Shown here in pieces: positions 60,034 through 64,000 of a stretch of DNA of 64,000 nucleotides (position 1 is the stretch's first letter; each line of letters starts with the position of its first letter). The notes below the pieces were generated by a model, which searched no databases, was not told where the DNA came from, and saw only the letters and a list, made by a program, of their open reading frames with translations. The translations under genes and the position numbers were made by a program. Where the stretch lies: contig NZ_JABMLF010000001.1 in NCBI RefSeq assembly GCF_013205055.1, positions 930,001 through 994,000 on the forward strand, in the 5' to 3' direction. This DNA is from Rathayibacter sp. VKM Ac-2856 (lineage in GTDB: Bacteria > Actinomycetota > Actinomycetes > Actinomycetales > Microbacteriaceae).

Positions 60034-61254
60034 ATGGACACCGCTATGGACTGGCAGCAGACACTCGAGGACACCGTCCCTTCGGCCTTCGTCACCGAGC
60101 GCCAGCTCCGCTCGGTGATGGGCAAGCCGCCCGCCACCGGCGCGTGGCGCGAGGGCGACCACCCCGGTGGCCGGCGCTTCGTCGAGATCGGCCCGTTCGC
60201 CTTCGAGGCCGGCGGCCGACTCCCCCACGTCCGCGTCGCCTATGAGAGCTGGGGCGAGCTCTCGCCCGCGCGCGACAACGCGATCCTGGTGCTGCACGCC
60301 CTCACCGGCGACTCGCACCTGATCGGCCGCGGCGACCCGGGGCACGCGACCGACGGCTGGTGGTCCGGACTCGTCGGCCCGGGTCTCGTCATCGACACCG
60401 ACCGCTACTTCGTCGTCGCGCCGAACATGCTCGGCGGCTGCCAGGGCACGACCGGCCCCGCCTCGCTCGCGCCGGACGGGCACGAGTGGGGAGCGCGCTT
60501 CCCCTATACGAGCATCCGCGACCAGGTCGCCGTGCAGGCGCTCTTCGCCGACCGGCTCGGCATCGAGCGCTGGCACACCGTCATCGGCGGCTCGATGGGC
60601 GGGATGCAGGCGCTGGAGTGGGGCATCGACCACCCGGAGCGGGTCGCCCGGCTCGCGATCCTCGCCGCTCCCCCGCGCGTCACCTCCGACCAGATCGCGC
60701 TCAACTTCGTCCAGCTCGAGGCGATCAGGAACGACGCGGCCTTCGCGGGCGGCGCCTACTACGACGCCGGCGACGGCAAGGGTCCGTACCACGGCCTCGC
60801 GCTGGCGCGGCGGATGGCGCTGCTCAACTACCGCAGCCCGTCCGAGCTGAACAGCCGCTTCGAGCGCAGCTGGCAGTCCGGGCTCAGCCCCCTCGGCGGC
60901 GGCGGCCGCTTCGCCGTCGAGTCGTACCTCGACTTCCACGGCAACAAGTTCACCCGCCGCTTCGACGCGAACAGCTACATCACGCTCGTCGAGGCGATGA
61001 ACTCGCACGACGTCGGGCGCGGCCGGGGCGGCGAGGCCGAGGCGCTCGAGCGCGTCACCAGCCCGACGCTCGTGCTGGGCATCGACAGCGACCGGCTCTT
61101 CCCCGTCGAGGGCCAGCGGATCATCGCGGCGCACGTCCGAGACAACATCGACGGCGACGGGGTCGCCGTCATCAGCTCGACGTTCGGGCACGACGGCTTC
61201 CTGATCGAGGACGACGCGGTCGGCGGGCACCTGGCGAGGCTGCTCGCCATCTGA
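60034..61254 (+). CDS. metX: Homoserine O-acetyltransferase
   Basis: MetX acetylates homoserine from acetyl-CoA, supplying MetY. The 406-residue alpha/beta hydrolase has the nucleophile S187 in IGGSMGGMQALEW, the LHALTGDSHL strand, and the catalytic aspartate and histidine in VLGIDSDRLFP and TFGHDGFL. ATG 60034 is used; an ATG at 60046 would remove four residues. Together metY and metX give the direct sulfhydrylation route to methionine, as in corynebacteria. Confidence 0.96.
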   Translation: MDTAMDWQQTLEDTVPSAFVTERQLRSVMGKPPATGAWREGDHPGGRRFVEIGPFAFEAGGRLPHVRVAYESWGELSPARDNAILVLHALTGDSHLIGRGDPGHATDGWWSGLVGPGLVIDTDRYFVVAPNMLGGCQGTTGPASLAPDGHEWGARFPYTSIRDQVAVQALFADRLGIERWHTVIGGSMGGMQALEWGIDHPERVARLAILAAPPRVTSDQIALNFVQLEAIRNDAAFAGGAYYDAGDGKGPYHGLALARRMALLNYRSPSELNSRFERSWQSGLSPLGGGGRFAVESYLDFHGNKFTRRFDANSYITLVEAMNSHDVGRGRGGEAEALERVTSPTLVLGIDSDRLFPVEGQRIIAAHVRDNIDGDGVAVISSTFGHDGFLIEDDAVGGHLARLLAI

Positions 61255-61261
61255 CCCGCGA

Positions 61262-61295
61262 CGGTCGGCACCGGGCGCGGTCCGGAAGCCGACCG
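61262..61295 (+). terminator. Weak hairpin after metX
   Basis: CGGTCGGC (61262-61269) and GCCGACCG (61288-61295) pair across an 18-base loop that contains a CCGG..CCGG core. It starts 7 bases past the metX stop. Confidence 0.4.
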
Positions 61296-61397
61296 CGGCG
61301 ATCCGTGAGCACCCCCGTTCGAGGGCCCCCCGGCACGGGGACGCACCCCGTCAGAGCCGAGTCCCCGCGGCCTCCCGGCCCGTCGTCGGCCAGTGAC

Positions 61398-61403
61398 TAT
61401 CGT
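61398..61403 (+). promoter_or_regulatory. -10 box (TATCGT) of the two-component operon
   Basis: TATCGT lies 46 bases before the kinase start and leaves a leader containing AAGGAG at 61436-61441. No clear -35 is seen. Confidence 0.4.
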
Positions 61404-61448
61404 GAGTCGGGGGTTCCGCCCCGCGCCGCCGTCGGAAGGAGCGTGACC

Positions 61449-62606
61449 GTGCCGTTGGTCCGCAGCGCTCGCGAGCGCGACCGCCTCCTCCGCCGATGCG
61501 CCTGCGGCATCGGGCTCCTGCTCGACGCCACGGCCGTCGCCATGGCCCTCGGGCCGGCCACTCTCCGGCTCGAGGCCACGCCGTTCGCCGTGGCGCTGAT
61601 CCTCGGGATCGCCGCCCTGCACGTGCAGATCGGCCGGAGCGGGCGGACGCTGTGGGTGGTGCTCCTCGCCGTCGGCGGGCTCCTCCTCAGCGGAGGGCTC
61701 GCGATCGCGCTCGCCGGCGATCCGGAGGGCTTCGTGCTCGTCTCGATCGCCAACGCGGTGACCAGCACCGTCGCCGTGGTGCTGACCACGTCCGCACGGC
61801 GCCTGCTGGTGCTCCTGCCCGTCCTCGTCCCGAGCGTCCTGATCTGCGTCCTCGCCGCCGAGGAGGCGATGCTCCCCAACGCTCTCGTCCAGAGCCTGCT
61901 CCCCTGGGGCACGCTCTGCGGCTTCGCCCTCTGGATCAGCACCGCCGTCCCGCGGGTGGTGCGGCGCATCGACAGCATCGGCAACGCGCACCGCGTGGAG
62001 CGGCAGGCCAGCGAGACGGAGGCCCAGCGCCGGCAGGGCGCGCGGCTCCTGCACGACACCGTGCTCGCCACCCTCACCCTGCTCGCCCACTCCGGCCGTG
62101 GCGTCTCGGAGGACGCCCTGCGCCGCCAGGCCGCGCAGGACGCCCAGCTGCTGCGCCAGCTGCGCCTCGGCGGGACGCCGACGCCGAGCGCCTCCGGCTC
62201 GTACCAGCTGACCAGCGTCACCGCGTCGCCCGCCGCCACCTCCCTCGAGGACGTCAAGGACAAGTTCGGCCGGATGGGGCTCGACGTCATCTGGCACGGC
62301 TCGGGCAAGGTCGCGCTCGACGGCTCCGCGCTCGACTCCTTCCTCCTCGCCCTCGCCGAGTGCCTCGAGAACGTGCGGCGCCACTCCGGAGTGAACTCGG
62401 CCGACGTCACGATCACCGAGGACGAGCAGACCGTCCGCGCGATGGTCACCGACGCGGGGGCCGGGTTCGAGATCGCCACGGTCCCCGCGACGAAGCTCGG
62501 CTTCAAGGAGTCGGTCGTCGCCCGGCTCGCGGACGTCGGCGGGCGCACCCGGCTGTTCAGCTCCCCCGGCTCGGGCACGACCGTGGTCCTGGAGGTGCCC
62601 AAGTGA
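61449..62606 (+). CDS. Sensor histidine kinase (HisKA_3/NarL-type)
   Basis: The 385-residue kinase has five or six hydrophobic segments, then a dimerisation helix with the phospho-accepting H202 in GARLLHDTVLATLTLL and an HATPase domain with LALAECLENVRRHSG (N box), VTDAGAGFE (G1) and SSPGSGTTV (G2). This is the short NarX/DesK class that pairs with LuxR-type regulators. GTG 61449 is preferred over 61443 because AAGGAG ends 7 bases before it. Its stop overlaps the next start. Confidence 0.92.
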   Translation: MPLVRSARERDRLLRRCACGIGLLLDATAVAMALGPATLRLEATPFAVALILGIAALHVQIGRSGRTLWVVLLAVGGLLLSGGLAIALAGDPEGFVLVSIANAVTSTVAVVLTTSARRLLVLLPVLVPSVLICVLAAEEAMLPNALVQSLLPWGTLCGFALWISTAVPRVVRRIDSIGNAHRVERQASETEAQRRQGARLLHDTVLATLTLLAHSGRGVSEDALRRQAAQDAQLLRQLRLGGTPTPSASGSYQLTSVTASPAATSLEDVKDKFGRMGLDVIWHGSGKVALDGSALDSFLLALAECLENVRRHSGVNSADVTITEDEQTVRAMVTDAGAGFEIATVPATKLGFKESVVARLADVGGRTRLFSSPGSGTTVVLEVPK

Positions 62607-63844
62607 CCGCCGGCATCGAGAGCACGTCCCCCCTGCTCGGCGGAGCCGGCGCCGACACCGGGCGCAGCGCGGGCTCGCCCCGCTCCGCCCGCCTGCGGAG
62701 GGGGCAGCAGGAGACCCTGGGGACCAGCTATCTCGGCAGCGGCCTCAACGGCATCGCCGCGGCGCTGATGGCCTACGAGTTCCTCGTCTTCATCGTCTCC
62801 TACGACGACCACCGCCGACCGGGACTCGTCATCGCGGCCTGGCTGCTCCTCGCTGTGTCCTTCGGGGCGGCCGTCGTCGCCGTGCACGCGGACGGGCAGC
62901 GGCTCCCGCAGGCGGCCTACCTCGGGCTGGTCGTCGGGGTCGCGGGGGCCGTGGCGCTGGATCTGGTCGCCGTCGCCGGCCACGGACCCTCCGCGGCCGT
63001 GCCGACCGCCGCCGTCGCCGCCGCGGTCGCCCACGCGGCGATGATCGTGCACCGGCGCAGCGCCGAGATCCTCGCCGTCGCGCTCGCCATCGCGGTCGCC
63101 GAGCTCCTCGCCTACAGCGCGATGGGCTCCGGCGAGCCGACCTCGTTCTCCGTCCGCGTCGGCGCGATGGCCGTCACCCTCGCCCCCGCCGTCGTCGCCG
63201 TGGTCATGATGCGGGGCTTCCGCCGCATGGTCCAGGTCGAGATCGACCGCGCCCTCGTGCAGAGCACCACGCTCGGCCCTCGCTACGCGGTCGGCATGCT
63301 CGCCTCGGAGGAGCTCGCCCGGCTCGACCTCGCCGCCGAGCGGCTGCTCGCCGAGGTCGGCGACGGCACGACCGTCCTCCCGCTCGATCCTCAGCGCGCC
63401 GCCCACGCCGCCGCCCTCGCCACCAGCCTCCGGCTGCACCTGATCGAGGGGCGCCGCGAGACCTGGCTGCACCACGCGATCCAGGAGTCCGAGCTCCTCT
63501 CGCCGCTCGTCGAGCTGCACGACCCGGAGGGGAACGCCGGCCTCCTCGGCCAACGCCAGCGCGACGGCCTGCTCTCCGCGATCTGGCTCATCCTCGACGG
63601 CGCCTCCGGGCTCTCCGTGGTGCTGCACGTGCACGCGGGCGCACCCCGCGAGCCGACCGGCGACGCCCCTGCCCGGACGCTGCTGGTGCCGCTCACGCTG
63701 CAGTCCGAGGGCGTGCCCGTGCGCGGAGTCGATCCCGCGACGTGGGAGGCTATCGCTCAGGTCGGGACGTTCCGCGAGACGTCCCACGACGACGAGCTCC
63801 GGATCGAGATCGACTGCCACGTCGAGAATCCCGCCGACCGATGA
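62603..63844 (+). CDS. Membrane protein between a histidine kinase and its response regulator
   Basis: The 413-residue protein has six or seven hydrophobic segments in its first half, followed by a cytosolic half that resembles a degenerate kinase dimerisation helix (ERLLAEVGDGTTVLPLD) but lacks phospho-histidine and ATP-binding motifs. Coupled starts on both sides (GTGA and ATGA) tie it to the kinase and the regulator. It may be an accessory sensor or a kinase-derived partner that modulates signalling. I do not recognise a family. Confidence 0.82.
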   Translation: MTAGIESTSPLLGGAGADTGRSAGSPRSARLRRGQQETLGTSYLGSGLNGIAAALMAYEFLVFIVSYDDHRRPGLVIAAWLLLAVSFGAAVVAVHADGQRLPQAAYLGLVVGVAGAVALDLVAVAGHGPSAAVPTAAVAAAVAHAAMIVHRRSAEILAVALAIAVAELLAYSAMGSGEPTSFSVRVGAMAVTLAPAVVAVVMMRGFRRMVQVEIDRALVQSTTLGPRYAVGMLASEELARLDLAAERLLAEVGDGTTVLPLDPQRAAHAAALATSLRLHLIEGRRETWLHHAIQESELLSPLVELHDPEGNAGLLGQRQRDGLLSAIWLILDGASGLSVVLHVHAGAPREPTGDAPARTLLVPLTLQSEGVPVRGVDPATWEAIAQVGTFRETSHDDELRIEIDCHVENPADR

Positions 63845-63888
63845 TCGGCACCGACCATCCCGACCCCCCGCCGACCCGAAGGACACCG

Positions 63889-64000
63889 ATGACCTCCACC
63901 GCCGAACCGAAGATCACGCTCGCCGTGGTCGACGATCACAAGATGCTCCTCGGCGCCCTGACGGAGTGGATCCGCGGGGCAGCCTCGGACATCCAGCTGG
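63889..64000 (+). CDS. Response regulator, N-terminal part (partial)
   Basis: The visible part ITLAVVDDHKMLLGALTEWI is the beginning of a receiver domain with the acidic DD pair; LuxR/NarL-type is expected from the kinase class, but the output domain is outside the window. ATG 63889 is preferred because AAGGA lies 5 bases upstream; the ATG at 63841 overlaps the previous stop and would add 16 residues. The gene runs off the right edge. Confidence 0.88.
   Translation, partial: MTSTAEPKITLAVVDDHKMLLGALTEWIRGAASDIQL

Overview
The window is very GC-rich, densely coded, and has many GTG and some TTG starts. It carries a mycothiol S-conjugate amidase and several actinobacterial uncharacterised families (DUF2510, DUF4245, DUF4307). 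A dispersed intergenic palindrome ending in CTACTCGACCAGCATG recurs at four places. Together these point to an actinobacterium of the Microbacteriaceae type (Rathayibacter or Curtobacterium-like); the genus is an inference. I found no rRNA, tRNA, CRISPR array, transposase or prophage gene.

Layout. 1-3718: end of nadA, nadB, nadC and a NifS-type cysteine desulfurase, overlapping in one de novo NAD operon. 3772-5824: an unrecognised protein, a small lipoprotein and the first palindromic repeat. 5825-13507: a compact cassette of an MFS exporter, a 1310-residue adenylation-carrier-membrane synthetase of the Pls/PosA family, a translationally coupled M1 metallopeptidase and, convergent to it, a 4'-phosphopantetheinyl transferase. 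13530-17749: PPK2 polyphosphate kinase, DUF2277, an SDR and a DUF2510 membrane protein. 17766-22249: an accessory patch with a Doc toxin remnant and its antitoxin, a 1069-residue SF1 helicase and two coupled small unknown genes. 22435-30577: ychF, an exonuclease, a secreted protein, rmuC, glpX, fba, a membrane protein and ispH. 30809-35349: xseA, xseB, DUF4245, carbonic anhydrase and fumC. 35395-46015: a composite repeat, a prepilin peptidase, an acyl-CoA dehydrogenase, phoH, a cis-prenyltransferase, hemolysin III, mca, DUF4307, greA, ilvA and an AI-2E-family membrane protein; several resemble the order known in Mycobacterium. 46065-49949: a four-gene ABC importer. 50121-57044: a YcaQ-like DNA glycosylase, a TetR regulator, htpX-lemA, a GNAT, ung, an S51-like peptidase, a phosphoribosyltransferase and an SDR. 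57115-61254: an acyltransferase-3 protein, then metY and metX flanking a repeat. 61449-64000: a histidine kinase, a membrane partner and the start of a response regulator.

The most interesting part is 5825-13507. The synthetase has no condensation or thioesterase domain of the usual kind. Its second half is membrane segments alternating with three hexapeptide-like beta-helix blocks, the architecture of epsilon-poly-L-lysine synthetase. The specificity residues read DAESIGTVVK, with an acidic residue suited to a basic side chain. I infer a self-contained pathway for a cationic homopoly-amino acid: activation, carrier priming, export, and a peptidase for turnover or self-protection. The carrier-priming gene begins inside four tandem 15-bp units, each carrying its own ribosome-binding-site-like GGGGA and ATG.

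A second genome-scale pattern is that at least fifteen genes have a TAnnnT -10 box 6 to 9 nt (usually 6 or 7) before the start codon, the spacing expected for leaderless mRNAs.
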